This document shows positions 49,542-61,100 of a stretch of DNA of 64,000 nucleotides, piece after piece; position 1 is the stretch's first letter; each line of letters opens with the position of its first letter. The notes beneath the pieces are model-generated. The model searched no databases. It was not told the origin of the DNA and was given only the letters and a program-made list of their open reading frames with translations. This DNA comes from Symbiodinium natans (Eukaryota; Sar; Dinophyceae; Suessiales; Symbiodiniaceae), in NCBI GenBank assembly GCA_905221605.1, contig CAJNDS010002291.1, positions 214,501 through 278,500 of the forward strand, written 5' to 3'. The translations under genes were made by a program, and so were the position numbers.

Positions 49542-51708
49542 TCACATTTTCTTGGCGGTTGGATTCCTACCCAACTCGAGGATTCGATCTACTTCAGGAC
49601 GACGGTCTCTCTTTTCGAATTGGAGCTGCCCGGCTGCGTTGTTGGACTTGACGTCTGGCCGTTCAAGGGCTCTCGGGCTTCCTGGTGGACGAAGATGAAC
49701 CTTGAAAAGGTCTGCTTATGGTTCCATAAGGGATATCTATACAGCCCTAAACCCTAAACCCTAAACCCTAAACCCTATAAATCCAAAGTGGGATTCAAGT
49801 TGTATAGGGGAGAGATTCCAAGGTTCATCAGTCTTAGCATCTTTTGGATCTAAGCGAGGTCTTGCGGCTCGAAGCTTCCTTGTGGGCCATAAACCCTAAG
49901 CCCCAAAACCTGACCCTAAACCCCAAACCCTAAACCCTAAACCCTATAAACCACAGAGCCTGCTGGCGGCGTCGGTGTCGTGTCTTTCGGCCTGTAGCTT
50001 AGCAGCGATTCGAGCTGTTTGGGCTTGTGGGGCTTTGGGCTTGGGGTTTAGAGTAAGCTGGTCCTTTGAGTTTGGAATTCTTTAGAAGTTTGGGGTCTTG
50101 AGCTTGAGGATTTAGGACTATGGCGTTTAGCAGTTTTGGATTTGGGGTTCAAGGTTTAGGGTTTGCGGTGGTGAGGGGGGGACAAGGTTTGGAAAAGCAT
50201 GGTCTCTGAGTAGACTAGACCCAAGAGTAACCTACCCTTTTTGGCTTAAAAGGGGCTTAGAAGGGAGCTTAAACAACTAAAGACACCCTTCTAGATACCA
50301 CGGACAGAAGGATTCGGACGTCGTACTTACTAGTTCTTGGCAGGGAAATAGGTACCCTCCATCCACTTAAACCATAAACCCTAAACCCTAAACCCGAAAG
50401 GTGATTGCCTTGTATTCCCAAACTCCTTACTCAAAAGCCCGTAGGCGGACTTCAGATTGCGAACCACGCCGCTCCGAAAGCTTCTGGACTCTGGCTTCTA
50501 CTCGGCCACCCGAAAACCAAACCCTAGACCCCTACGGTTCACCATGAACCCTAATGAACCCTAAACCCTAGACCCTAAGCCCTTAACCCTTAAACCCTAG
50601 CCCTGAACCATAAACCCGAAACCCTAAACCCTAAACCCAGAACCCCAAACCCCTAAACCCTAGCCCTAAACACTAAACCTCATAAACTCTACACCCTAAA
50701 ACCCTCAACGCCTAAAGCCTCTGCATCCCTTGGCTAAGGCGGAGGCTTCTCGTCGCGCCGAAGTTCTGCGATCCGCCGATCGAGGGATGCCTGGGGGCAG
50801 TTGAGGGCCTGAAGGCCTTAAGGGGTTTAGGGTTCAGGGCTTAGGGTTTAGGGTTTGGAGTTTAGGGTTTAGGGTTTAGGATTTAGGGTTTAGGGTTTAG
50901 GGTTCAGGGTTTAGAGCTTTAAGGGGGTTAGGGTTTAGGGTTTCGGGCTTAGGCTTTGGCGGCTGTTGGGCCTGGACGTTGAGAATTTTGAGGGCTTGGT
51001 GCCCTGAAGTCTGGACCCTAGACCCGCAACTTCCCCCGGCTAAAGATGCCCAACGCCCCAAAGGACCAAAAACTGCCTAGAAACCCTAAACCCTAAACCC
51101 TAAACCCTAAACCCTAAACCCCAAACGACCAAAAGCTCTAAACCCAGAGCCCGGCTAAGCCCGAAATCCCAGCCCTCAACATGGGCTGCCAGGAGTTTAA
51201 GGGATTAGAGCTTTAAGGAGGTTAGGGTTTAGGGTTTAGGGTTTAGGGTTTAGGGCTAGGGTTTTAGGTTTTCGGGTTTAGGGTTTAGGGTTAGGGTGTT
51301 ACGGCGGTTTAGGGCTTAAAGAGTCTAGGGCGTTTGCGGGTTTAGGGTTCAGAGTTGGGCGGCACGTTCGGCCCGATTAGGCCTTGTTCTGTTCCCGGCA
51401 TGGCACGAGAGACCCTTTCATCTAGGCCCCGCTGTCGACCCTGGGCTCTGAAGCACCTGTAGTTCTCTTCCTGCTCAGGGGTCCTGAGAACCGAACCTCC
51501 CTTCTTTCCTCTTCCTTTGCCTCTATTCATGGAAGGCTCTGGGTTCCAGAAGCGCCCTCAAGTCCATGTCGATGGCATCCAATGAGTCCATGAAGAACTC
51601 AGCAGCGATCTCCGCAACTTGATAACTCAGTATCCAGCCAACCCCCCCTCCAGCCAAGGACAGGGAACTTTGGGCAGTCTCGCACAAGGAACTGCAATTC
51701 TGGGCCAT
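49542..51708 (-). CDS. Charged, coiled-coil-like multi-exon gene
   Basis: Minus islands 51526-51708, 50734-50815, 50431-50512, 49958-50022 and 49542-49694 read as helical, Arg/Glu-rich protein: LAGGGVGWILSYQVAEIAAE, LNCPQASLDRRIAELRRDEK, GRVEARVQKLSERRGSQSEV, ARIAAKLQAERHDTDAASRL and LQFEKRDRRPEVDRILELGR, ending NPTAKKM and TGA at 49542-49544. 50431 has a GTAAGGAG donor. The arrays between islands follow the TTTAGGG-then-CCCTAAA order on the sense strand. Joining them into one gene is inference; no family is recognised. Confidence 0.4.
50213..50285. mobile_element. Family D element
   Basis: GACTAGACCCAAGAGTAACC, then CCCTTTTTGGCTTAAAAGGG and GCTTAGAAGGGAGC. Confidence 0.5.
51342..51530 (-). 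CDS. Possible exon
   Basis: Open frame reading NRGKGRGKKGGSVLRTPEQE and ENYRCFRAQGRQRGLDERVS. It overlaps the end of the better 51526-51708 frame by a few bases, so one may be intronic. Confidence 0.3.
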   Translation of the reverse strand: MNRGKGRGKKGGSVLRTPEQEENYRCFRAQGRQRGLDERVSRAMPGTEQGLIGPNVPPNSEP

Positions 51709-51733
51709 CAGGGGTGGGTGGGGGGGGGGGGGG

Positions 51734-51905
51734 GTTAGGGTTTAGGGTTTAGGGTTTAGGGTTTAGGGTTTAGGGTTTAGGGTTTAGGGTTTAGGGTTTA
51801 GGGTTTAGGGTTTAGGGTTTAGGGTTTATAATTAGGGTGTAGGGTTTAGGGTTTAGCGGTTCAGCGGTTCAGCGGTTTAGCGGTTTAGCGGTTTAGCGGT
51901 TTAGG
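51734..51905 (+). repeat. Telomeric array ending in an 8-mer GGTTTAGC variant
   Basis: About fourteen TTTAGGG units from 51734, then six copies of GGTTTAGC or GGTTCAGC at 51857-51905. Confidence 0.9.
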
Positions 51906-52408
51906 GTTCAAACAGCGCCCCAAGCTACCTCATGGGACTCGAACTCGGACCCCTAAAAATGCAATCTCTTCTAAAGCTCCTCCAAGGAAATAGAAAGGCC
52001 ATATTAAGGGAACCTCCTTTAGGTGTACATCCTGAGTGGTCCGAGTGTAACTCCCTTGATACCCCAAAGCTTCGACTATTACCCTCAAAGAGGGTTTTGT
52101 AGACTGGTGTTGGGCGTGCTGAGGGGGCTTTGGACCCCTCAACCCTAAACCTCAAACCCGAAACCTAAACCCTAGAACCCATGGACGGAGTTTAGGATTC
52201 AGGGCTCTTTAGACTGATTTACCTCCGGCCCCGGATTCCGCAGCTTCATCCAATGCCAGAAAAACCCTCAGCCCTAAATCGTAAACCCTAAACATCCCTA
52301 AACCCTAGAAGCCCTCATCGCTAAACCCTAAACTCTAAACCCTAAACCCTAAACCCTAAACCCTAAACCCTAAACATCCCTGAACCCTAACCCCAAGTCC
52401 CCACCACA

Positions 52409-52487
52409 GGGATTTGGGTGCTGGACCATGGCAGTGGCCAGTTTGAGCATGTCTGGCCTCAAGTATGAAATCCAGAAGAGGATTCGG
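52409..52487 (+). CDS. Exon framed by outward arrays
   Basis: After CCACAG the plus strand reads GFGCWTMAVASLSMSGLKYE then IQKRIRG, followed by GGTTTAGGG. Unidentified. Confidence 0.4.
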
Positions 52488-52489
52488 GG

Positions 52490-54090
52490 TTTAGGGTTTA
52501 GGGTTTAGGGTTTAGCGGTTTAGGGGGTTTAGGGGGTTTAGGGGTTTATGGTTGGGATTAGGGTTTAGATGTTTGTGGGGTTTAGGGGGTTCGGGTTCAA
52601 GGGTTTAGGGTTTTGGGTTTAGGGGCTCAGGAGGGTTTAGAATTTACACATTTTATCGCATCAGGTGTGGCTAAAAAAACACTCATGGGCTCGGAGGTGT
52701 ACGTAAGAGATCTTGACATTTTGGGGTGTAGTGGGTAAGGTCTAGGTAGAGTTTATGTCGGACTCATGGTTCTGGGTTAAGTGTTAAGTATTCTACATGG
52801 CAGGCAACGCAAGCCGCAAGCCCTGAACGGCTTAAGGCTTAGGGTGACATGGAATCGTCTGAAGCTCACAACCCTCAGTCGTCTCGCAAGAAACTCTGGG
52901 GCCCAAACCTGAACCTAAACCCTAAACCCTAAGCCCAAATTAAACCCTAAACCCTAAACCCTAAACCCCATACCACAACCAAGTCCAGGTTTCGAGGCTT
53001 CTTCAGGCCCCCTCGGGATCCCTGAACATGGGCTTCTCAGGCCCCTGCGCTTCCGCACGGATGAACTGTGTGCACCTAGTGTGGTATAGGGTTTAGGGTT
53101 TAGGGTTTAGGGGGGGGGGGGTTAGGGTTTAGGATTTGGGGTTTGGGGTTTAGGCGCCAATGTAGTTCCTTTTTGGGTTAGATGTGGGGATTCTTGCGTG
53201 CTGCCCCGGGCGGGGTGCTGTGCCGCACAAGAGTCTTTGGGTACAGAGCGTTGAGGGTTTAAGGTGAGGGTTTTGGGGGTCTTTAGAGGGTTTCGGGGGT
53301 CTTTAGGGTTCTTAGGTCTGAGGTTGTGCGAGCAGTGAGGTTGTGGGAGTTTTGCGCCACATGTGGCCCCTGTGCTCTCAAAGTCCTAAACCCGAAACCC
53401 TAAACCCTAAACCCGAAACTGGACCCTCCATGTTCCCAAACAATGGCCTTTTGGTCCCTCAAATGGGTTTAGGGTTCAGGGTTTAGGGTTTAGGGCTGAT
53501 ATTCCGAATCAAGTTTCAGGGGTGTAGGGTCTTTGCCCCTTATAGGCTCAATATACCTGAACATAAACCCCCAAAGCTCACGATCATTGCCTACTTCCCT
53601 TAGAAGCAAAAGAAAGAAACATGTTTGTAGCTTACATCTTCGCTTCTACAGAAACAAAAACCCAAATAATCGTCCCCCCATACCCCAAACCATAACACCA
53701 TAACCCTAAATCGCAACGGGGAACGTCAGCTTAACAACTTACAGGCCCGCAGCCCTTGAGCGCACAATAGAAGCTAAACCCGAAACCCTGGAACCCCGAA
53801 AAACCTCAACCCCAGAAGCCTGAAAACCCTAAACCCCAAAGCCCGAGGGCCACATGGCATGGTTCGAAAGGGGTTTAGGGTTTAGGGTTTAGGGCTTAAT
53901 GTCGGTCTGAGGGTTACAAGTTGCAAGCGTTTCGGATCTTAATCTTAGCTCTTTGGGGCTTTAACTTGAGAGCTCTAAGGCTTCCGCTTTTGGGGGTTCA
54001 GGCTTTTGACCCCATAAACCCTAAACCTCAAACCCTAAACCCCTAAAAGCCCGAAACCTTAAACACTGGATCCGAAGGATCCAACGCGGG
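52490..54090. other. Telomere-like degenerate stretch without confident genes
   Basis: Clusters of TTTAGGG (52490-52640, 53085-53150, 53465-53500, 53870-53895) and CCCTAAA (52915-52970, 53390-53415, 54015-54045). No family recognised. Confidence 0.5.
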
Positions 54091-54095
54091 CGCTT

Positions 54096-54188
54096 GGCGC
54101 CTAGGGAGCTGAGCACCCCCACCACTGGAGCAGCTTGCACTTCGCGGCAGCCAGGAACTGAGCCTCCTTCTGAGTTTTGCGACAACTT
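54096..54188 (-). CDS. Exon framed by outward arrays
   Basis: Reads CRKTQKEAQFLAAAKCKLLQ then WWGCSAP and TAG. Preceded by CCCTAAACCCCAAG on the sense strand. Unidentified. Confidence 0.35.
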
Positions 54189-54528
54189 GGGGTTTAGGGT
54201 TTAGGGTTTAGGGGTTCAGGGGATTCGGGTTTAGGGGCTCCATGGCCACCTCGCACCCCAAAATCACAGTCTATGATCGGATTCCTTCTTGAAGAACGAG
54301 AAGATACGCTGCTCAGAAACCGGAAAGAGTGCTGAAACAGCGCCCTTTCTTCTTGCATGGGCATGCATATGATATACAGAGGAACGTGAAAGCCTCTGGT
54401 CCTAGAAACAGGCAGAAACCCTAAACCAATAGCATCAACGCCAGTTTCATGTCAGGCCGCCTGCGGTTCGAAGCACCCTGCGTTTAGGGTTTAGGGTTTA
54501 GGGTGTAGTACTGTAGGGTTTAGGGCCT

Positions 54529-54723
54529 ATGTGGTTCTGCTGCTGCAGCTTGACAGATCCGCACGACCTGGCTGCCTTGCCCGGACGTAAACATGTGCCG
54601 CCGTGTCCACTCTCCATCCGCTACAAGTCCACTAGCCCAAGAACCAGTCCTCTCAACCATGGGCCCAATTTTGGCTCCACAAATTTGATGCCCGTATGCC
54701 GAATTCAGAGGACCACTTGACTT
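54529..54723 (+). CDS. Possible short gene or exon
   Basis: Open for 63 codons (MWFCCCSLTDPHDLAALPGR...STSPRTSPLNHGPNFGST). Composition is plausible but no family is seen; TTTAGGG units lie on both sides. Confidence 0.25.
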
Positions 54724-55026
54724 GATGAAGCCTAGACGAACTGAGCGCCGCCCCTTACCCTAGGGTTTAGGGTTTAGGGTTTAGGGTTTAGGGTTTAGGG
54801 TTTAGGGTTAGTTAGGGTTGCTGGAAAGAGCTATTGTTAAGTTCGTGCACCCTGAACCTGGACCCTAGACCTTCAAGCGCTAAACCCCCAGCCCTTAACC
54901 CTATACCTAAAGGCTCCAACGTAGTTCCTTTTGACATAGATTTGGGGGATTCTAGTATACCACCCCACGCGGGGGGCCTCTGGGTAGACCCTCAGGCCCA
55001 AACCGTAAAACTCCCAAAACCCTAGA

Positions 55027-55138
55027 CTTGGCTGCACTCAGGAGGGTAGCTAAAAATTAAACTTTTAGCTGCCTTTGTAAGAAACCCAATTAACCCAAAA
55101 AGGGTAAGGATCTAAAGTTACAGTAAACTACCACAAAA
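55027..55138 (-). mobile_element. Family C element with TAGA target duplication
   Basis: CTTGGCTGCACTCAGG ... CTACCACAAAA flanked by TAGA at 55023-55026 and 55139-55142. Confidence 0.8.
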
Positions 55139-55141
55139 TAG

Positions 55142-55203
55142 AGTCCTCCGTCTCGTCCGGCGACGTGCTCGCCAACACCTTGAGGCGCCATGTGGTGCTC
55201 GGG
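55142..55203 (+). CDS. Exon next to a family C element
   Basis: Plus strand reads SSVSSGDVLANTLRRHVVLG and then GTGAGTTTTGGG, a good donor. The duplicated TAG of the family C element precedes it. The minus strand is also open (WRLKVLASTSPDETED), so strand is not certain. Confidence 0.35.
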
Positions 55204-55797
55204 GTGAGTTTTGGGATTCCCTTCTCAACTCCCCTGTGCTGCGCGAAAAGGCCTCAGGCCCCACAATCTAAACTAAATCCCAAGCCCCAAATCCCTAAAC
55301 CCTGAACCTCAAACCCCTAAACCCAGTCCCTATATGTAAATATGTAAACGCAAAATCCCCAGATCCCTCAGCCCCAAATCCTTAAACCTCAGAATCCCCA
55401 AACCCCTCTCGCCTGCCATCCCGGCGGGTACCCGCCCACCGTGATGTGCGTCTGTGTGCCTGAGGGATTCGCAGGCCCTGGTCTTCATTGCTTGGAACTG
55501 CCGTTAGGTTTTTTAGGCCTTTGGGGGTTTGGTTTAGAGCATGGGGAGTTTAGTCAGTTAGAGGCATTTGGGGTCCACAGCACCAAGCGCACGGCTCAAG
55601 AATTTAGCAGAAGAGGGTGCGGATGACGAGCAGAGGGGTGCACAACTCTCGGATTGTCGGGCTTTGGGCTTAGTAGGGGTTTCTATAGGGCTTCAGACAG
55701 CTGAGAAGGAACACCGAACCTAGTCGGCTCCTTCAGGGTCTCAGGTGTTTGGGAGGCTCCGGGATCAGGGTTTAGGGTTTCGGGTTTGGGGTGTCCC

Positions 55798-55940
55798 TTG
55801 ATGATCCCTATGTCACCTTCCGCGAGCTCCCTGATGTCTGAGTCGTAATAGCTTCTTGCGGATGCATCGCGCCGGCGACCAGAGCTGGCCGGAATGAAAG
55901 CCTCCTCTGCATCTCCAGAACCATTGAACAACAAAAACCG
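55798..55940 (-). CDS. Well-formed exon, function unknown
   Basis: Reads FNGSGDAEEAFIPASSGRRR then DASARSYYDSDIRELAEGDI and GIIKG. Soluble, regulatory-looking; unidentified. Confidence 0.45.
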
Positions 55941-56104
55941 TAAAGTCTAAGCCCCTGCCTTCAACCCCCGAAACGTTAAACCTGAAGTAAGCCTCAACAA
56001 GACACAACAGCCTAGATAAGTGGAAATGTGCTTCGAAAGTCAACACAGACCCAACATACATTTGGACCAACCAAAATCCAGAACCATTCGCTGTTGAGCT
56101 CATA

Positions 56105-56520
56105 GCAGACCGAAGAAGCCCTCAAACTCCAAATATTGGTCGAATACCCGAAAAAAAAACAAAGCCGCGGCGTAGAAAAACAATGCTTTCAACTCAAAAC
56201 CTCTCAAAAAGCAAGCCATGGTGTAGAGAATCATGTTTTTTCAGCTCAAAACATACCCCCAAAATCACTTTGAAGCAGCCGAACTGCTTGTTGGACGTGC
56301 AAAACACAGACCGAACTACTGGCTTTTAGCTCAAAACAGACAGAAGAAGCCCTCAAACTAAATATCAGCCTTATAAAACTTTAAGCTCAAAACTTAACAA
56401 AACGAACGGTGCAGAAAACCATGTTGTTCCAGCTCCAAACATACAAAACAATCGGCCCGGAATTCTCTTCTTTTGCTCGTTTTCACGTGCAAAACACAGA
56501 CCAAACTCTCCAGAACCTCA
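56105..56520. repeat. Diverged local tandem duplication
   Basis: GAAGAAGCCCTCAAACT, AACCATGTTGTTCCAGCTC-like and CACGTGCAAAACACAGACC-like segments each occur twice about 200 bp apart. Confidence 0.55.
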
Positions 56521-56717
56521 GACTTGACCCTCACTCGGTTTAGGGTTTAGGGTTTAGGGTGTAGGGTTTAGGGTTTCGGGTTTCGGGTTTAGGGTTTAGG
56601 GTTTAGGGTTGAGGGTCCCGAACGCAGCAAAAGCCCCCAATCATTCCGGAACTCCGAAACTCTGAGTGCCCGACCGGCGTCTCGCATATCCCTGGAGTGA
56701 AGAGAGCCTGGCAATGT

Positions 56718-56863
56718 TCAGGGTTTAGGGTTTAGGGTTAGGGTTTAGGGTTTAGGGTTTAGGGTTTAGGGTTTAGGGTTTAGGGTTTAGGGTTTAGGGT
56801 TTAGGGTTTAGGGTTTAGGGTTTAGGGTTTAGGGTTTAGGGTTTAGGGTTTAGGGTTTAGGGT
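56718..56863 (+). repeat. Tel array, TTTAGGG orientation, about twenty units
   Basis: Nearly perfect over 146 bp. On its right lies GGTACTAACTATAGTTAAGG, a family H-like segment (56873-56955). Confidence 0.95.
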
Positions 56864-57249
56864 CCCCTTTCGGTACTAACTATAGTTAAGGGACTCATAC
56901 CCCAAGTTAGGATCCTTGTAACCCAATTCAGGATCCACATAACTCTACTCCCCCCTTAATTTCAGGCCCTCCTTGCGGACTAAAGGGTTTATGATCCATA
57001 TAAAATTGCTCCCGATCTAGTTTCGTTTCCCACTATTGCGGAAACTGACAACTTAATTCCCCCTGTAGAAATACGGTTTCCCGGAATTATGCAAAGCTCA
57101 TGGGATAACCGGGGGCAAAAAGGAAAAGGTTGATTGATCAGCAGGCCTAGAGCTCTTAGGCCCAAAAGCTTCAAGGCTGGTCTAAATTTTTCGCTTCAGA
57201 TTCCTAAAAGTTTCCGGAGCCGAGTTTTATGTAGACTCCTCTGAGAGTT

Positions 57250-57310
57250 GCGTACGAAACAAGGCCCCCAAGCAATTTTCCAAGGGAGTAGCCGGCGAGC
57301 TGCCCTCGTG
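57250..57310 (-). CDS. Possible exon
   Basis: Reads LAGYSLGKLLGGLVSYATLR, hydrophobic and glycine-rich; the overlapping plus strand is also open. Low support. Confidence 0.25.
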
Positions 57311-57489
57311 CACTTTGGTACATTGTTAGGGTGGTCCGGATTTATCCGCATCCGCATTCTTCCGGGCACAACCTCTCAAACCCTCAACCACTCAACCCAT
57401 CAACCCATGTCATGTCATTGGGGGCGTTCAAAACTGCGAATTGTTTGGGGGGGGGGGTGGAGTTTATGAATAACAAACCAGGGTTTATC

Positions 57490-57605
57490 ACAGTGCTCCT
57501 GGGCTGGAGACCTTCCGTCACCGTCCACTTCGCCAGCTCGTCCGACAATGTAGAGAAGTAGTTCGCCGTTGCCTGCCGGTGGCAGAGGATGCTCAAGAAA
57601 CCCAT
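57490..57605 (-). CDS. Probable exon
   Basis: Reads FLSILCHRQATANYFSTLSD then ELAKWTVTEGLQPRSTV. Good composition and helix-like; unidentified. Confidence 0.4.
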
Positions 57606-57976
57606 AAACGCCATAAACCTTGTAAACCCTTAAACGCCTTAAAAGCCTATGAACCCTGTAAACCTACACACACCAGATGTAAACCCTAAAAGACCTATGG
57701 AGCCTGTAAACCCTACAAACCCTGAAACTTCATCCAGCCACCCTCAAGACAACAGCCTCAAACCCGAATCAACCGCCTGAATCCCCCCAAACCCTAAACC
57801 CTAAATCCCTATATCCCTGTATCCCTAAACCCTTTATCCCTGAATCCCTAAACCCTAATTGCCTAAATCCTATAATTCCCTAAATTCCTGCAAATCCCTA
57901 TAGCCCTAAGTGGCATGGACCTTTAGGGTCTATTTGGCACGCCCCTTTGTTTACTATTTACAAAACTTCTTGAAAG

Positions 57977-58077
57977 TAGTGGTAGTAGTAGTAGTAGTAG
58001 TAGTAGGAGTAGTAGGAGTAGTAGTAGTAGTAGGAGTAGTAGTAGTAGTAGTAGCAGTAGTAGTAGTAGCAGTAAAT
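57977..58077 (+). repeat. GTA trinucleotide repeat
   Basis: About thirty GTA units with GGA and GCA variants. Confidence 0.95.
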
Positions 58078-58148
58078 GTAGATCCAGCCGGCCAACAGCC
58101 AGACTTAGGCAAGCACCCTCGCTTCGTGTTTCCTGTGACTTGGTAGGG

Positions 58149-61100
58149 TCAGAGGTTTGTCGTATGTCCCCTCCCTTCGTCCCTTCGTGTTGTAAGGGTT
58201 TTGTAAGGGCTTTGGAGGTTTGTGTGCTTCCCCTTTCTCGTTCTTATAGGTTTTGGGGGAGCATCAAAATGATTATCATATATGATGTGTTTCCGTGCTC
58301 GTATTATGAGGGCTAGTGCCTGCCCTAGAGGTTTGTCGTCTGTCCCCCCGCTTCGTGTTCCTGTGATTTGGTAGGGGGCTAAAGGTTTGTCGTGTGTCCC
58401 CTCCCTTCGTCCCTTCGTGTTGTAAGGGTTTTGGGAGGGTCCTGGAGGTTTGTCGTATGTCCCCTTTGTTCGTGCTTGTAGGGTCTGGGGAGTGTGTAGA
58501 TGATAATCACATATCATGTGCTTCCGTGCTCGTATTATGAGGGGCTAGTGATTGGCCTGGAGGTTTGTCAGATGACGCCCCCGCTTCGTGATCCTGTGAT
58601 TTGGTAGGGGCCTAAAGGTTTGTAGTGTGTCGCCTCCCTTCACTCCTTCCTATTGTAAGGGTTCTGTGAGGGCCCTGGAGGTTTGTCGTATGTCCCCTTT
58701 CTTCTTGCTTGTAGGGGTTGGGGAGCATCTAGATGATAGAGGTTTGTCGTATGTCGTCTCCCTTCGTCCCTTCGTGTTGTAAGGGTTTTGTGAGGGCCCT
58801 GAAGGTCTAGGGCAGTTACTAGCGCCTCATAGTACGAGCACGGAAGCAAATGATAATGACAATCATCTAGACGCTGCCCAAATCCTACAAGCACGAAGAA
58901 AGGGACATACGGCAAATTTGCAGGGCCCTCACAAAACCCTTACAACAAGAAGGGACGAAGGAAGGGCACATACGACAAACCTCTAGGACCCTCACGAAAC
59001 CCTTACAACACGAAGGGACGAAGGGATTGTATCTAATTTCGTATATGGTAAAATGACATACGACAAATCTCCAGGACCCTAGCAAATGACATGAACACGA
59101 AGCAGGGAGACATAAAACAAACCTCTAGGGCAGTCACTAGCCCCTCATAATACGAGCACGGAAGCAAATCATATATGATAATCATCTAGACGCTCCCCAC
59201 GCCCTACAAGCACGAAGAAAGGAGACATACGATAAATCTTCCAGGTCCAACAAAACCCTTGCAACTCAAAGGGACGAAGGGAGGGGGCACACGACATACC
59301 TCTTTAGGCCCCAACCACATCGCAGGAACAGAAAGCGGCGGGACATACGACAAACCTCTATGACAAACACCAGCCCCTCATAATACGAGCACGGAAGCAA
59401 ATGATATATGACAGTTTTCTAGAAGATCCCCAAACCCTCTAAGAAGAAAGAAAGGTGACATACGACAAACCTTCCCCCAACAAAGCAATTTCAACACGAA
59501 GGGACGAAAGGAGGGGACATTCGACAAGTCTCTGGCCCCTACCAAATCTCAGGAACACGAAGCGTGGGGACATACGACAAATCTCCAAGGGCCCTCAGAA
59601 AAATTTTATCAGCCTTACAACACGAAGGGACGAAGGCAGGGGACATACGACAAACCTGTAGGCCCCTACTACATCACAGGAACAAGGAAGCGGGGGGGGG
59701 GGCATACGACAAACCCCTAGGGCAGTCACTAGCCCCTCACAATACGAGCACGGACTCAAGTTATATGTCAGTCGTCTAGACGCTCCCCAAACCCTACAAG
59801 TGAGAAGAAAGGGGACACACGGCAAATTTGCAGGGCTCTCACAAAAACCCTTGCAACACGAAAGGACGAAGCGAGGGAACGTATGACAAACCTCTAAGCC
59901 CCTACCAAATCACAGGACCAAGGAAACGGGGGGGACAAATGACAAACCTCTAGGACAGCCACTAGCCCCTCATAGTTTGAGCACGGAAGCAAATCATATA
60001 TGACGATCATCTAGACTCTAGACGCTCCCCCAAACCCTACAAGCTCGAAGAAAGTGGATATACGACTAGCCTCCAGGGCCCTCACAAAACCCTTACCACC
60101 CATACAACGCGAAGGGACGAAGGAAGGGGACATACGACAAACCTCTAGGGCAGTCAGTAACCCCACATAGTACGAGCACGGAAGCAAATGATGTATGGTA
60201 ATCATCTCGACGCTCCTCAAACTCTCCAAGCACGAAGAAAGGGGACACACGACAAACCTTCAAGGCCCAACAAAACCCCTACAACACGAAGGGCGAAAGG
60301 AGGGGACATACGACAAAGCTCTAAGCCCCTACCAAATCTCAGGAACAGGAATCGGGGGGACATACGACAAACCTCTAGGGCAATCACTAGCCCCTCACAA
60401 TACGAGCACGGAATCCAATTATATGTCAGTCGTCTAGACGCTCCCCAAACCCTACAAGTGAGAAGAAAGGGGACACACGGCAAATTTGCAGGGCTCTCAC
60501 AAAACCCTTGCAACACGAAAGGACGAAGCGAGGGAACGTATGACAAACCTCTAAGCCCCTACCAAATCACAGGACCAAGGAAACGGGGGGGACAAATGAC
60601 AAACCTCTAGGACAGCCACTAGCCCCTCATAGTTTGAGCACGGAAGCAAATCATATATGACGATCATCTAGACTCTAGACGCTCCCCCCAAACCCTACAA
60701 GCTCGAAGAAAGTGGATATACGACTAGCCTCCAGGGCCCTCACAAAACCCTTACCACCCATACAACGCGAAAAAACGAAGGAAGGAGACATACGACAAAC
60801 CTCTAGGGCAGTCACTAACCCCACATAGTACGAGCACGGAAGCAAATGATGTATGGTAATCATCTCGACACTCCTCAATTCTCCAAGCTCGAAGAAAGGG
60901 GACACACGACAAACCTTCAAGGCCCAACAAACCCTACAACACGAAGGGGCGAAAGGAGGGGACATACGACAAAGCTCTAGGCCCCTACCAAAGCTCAGGA
61001 ACAGGAATCGGGGGGACATACGACAAACCTCTAGGGCGATCACTAGCCCCTCACAATACGAGCGCGGAATCGAATTATATATATATATATATATATATAT

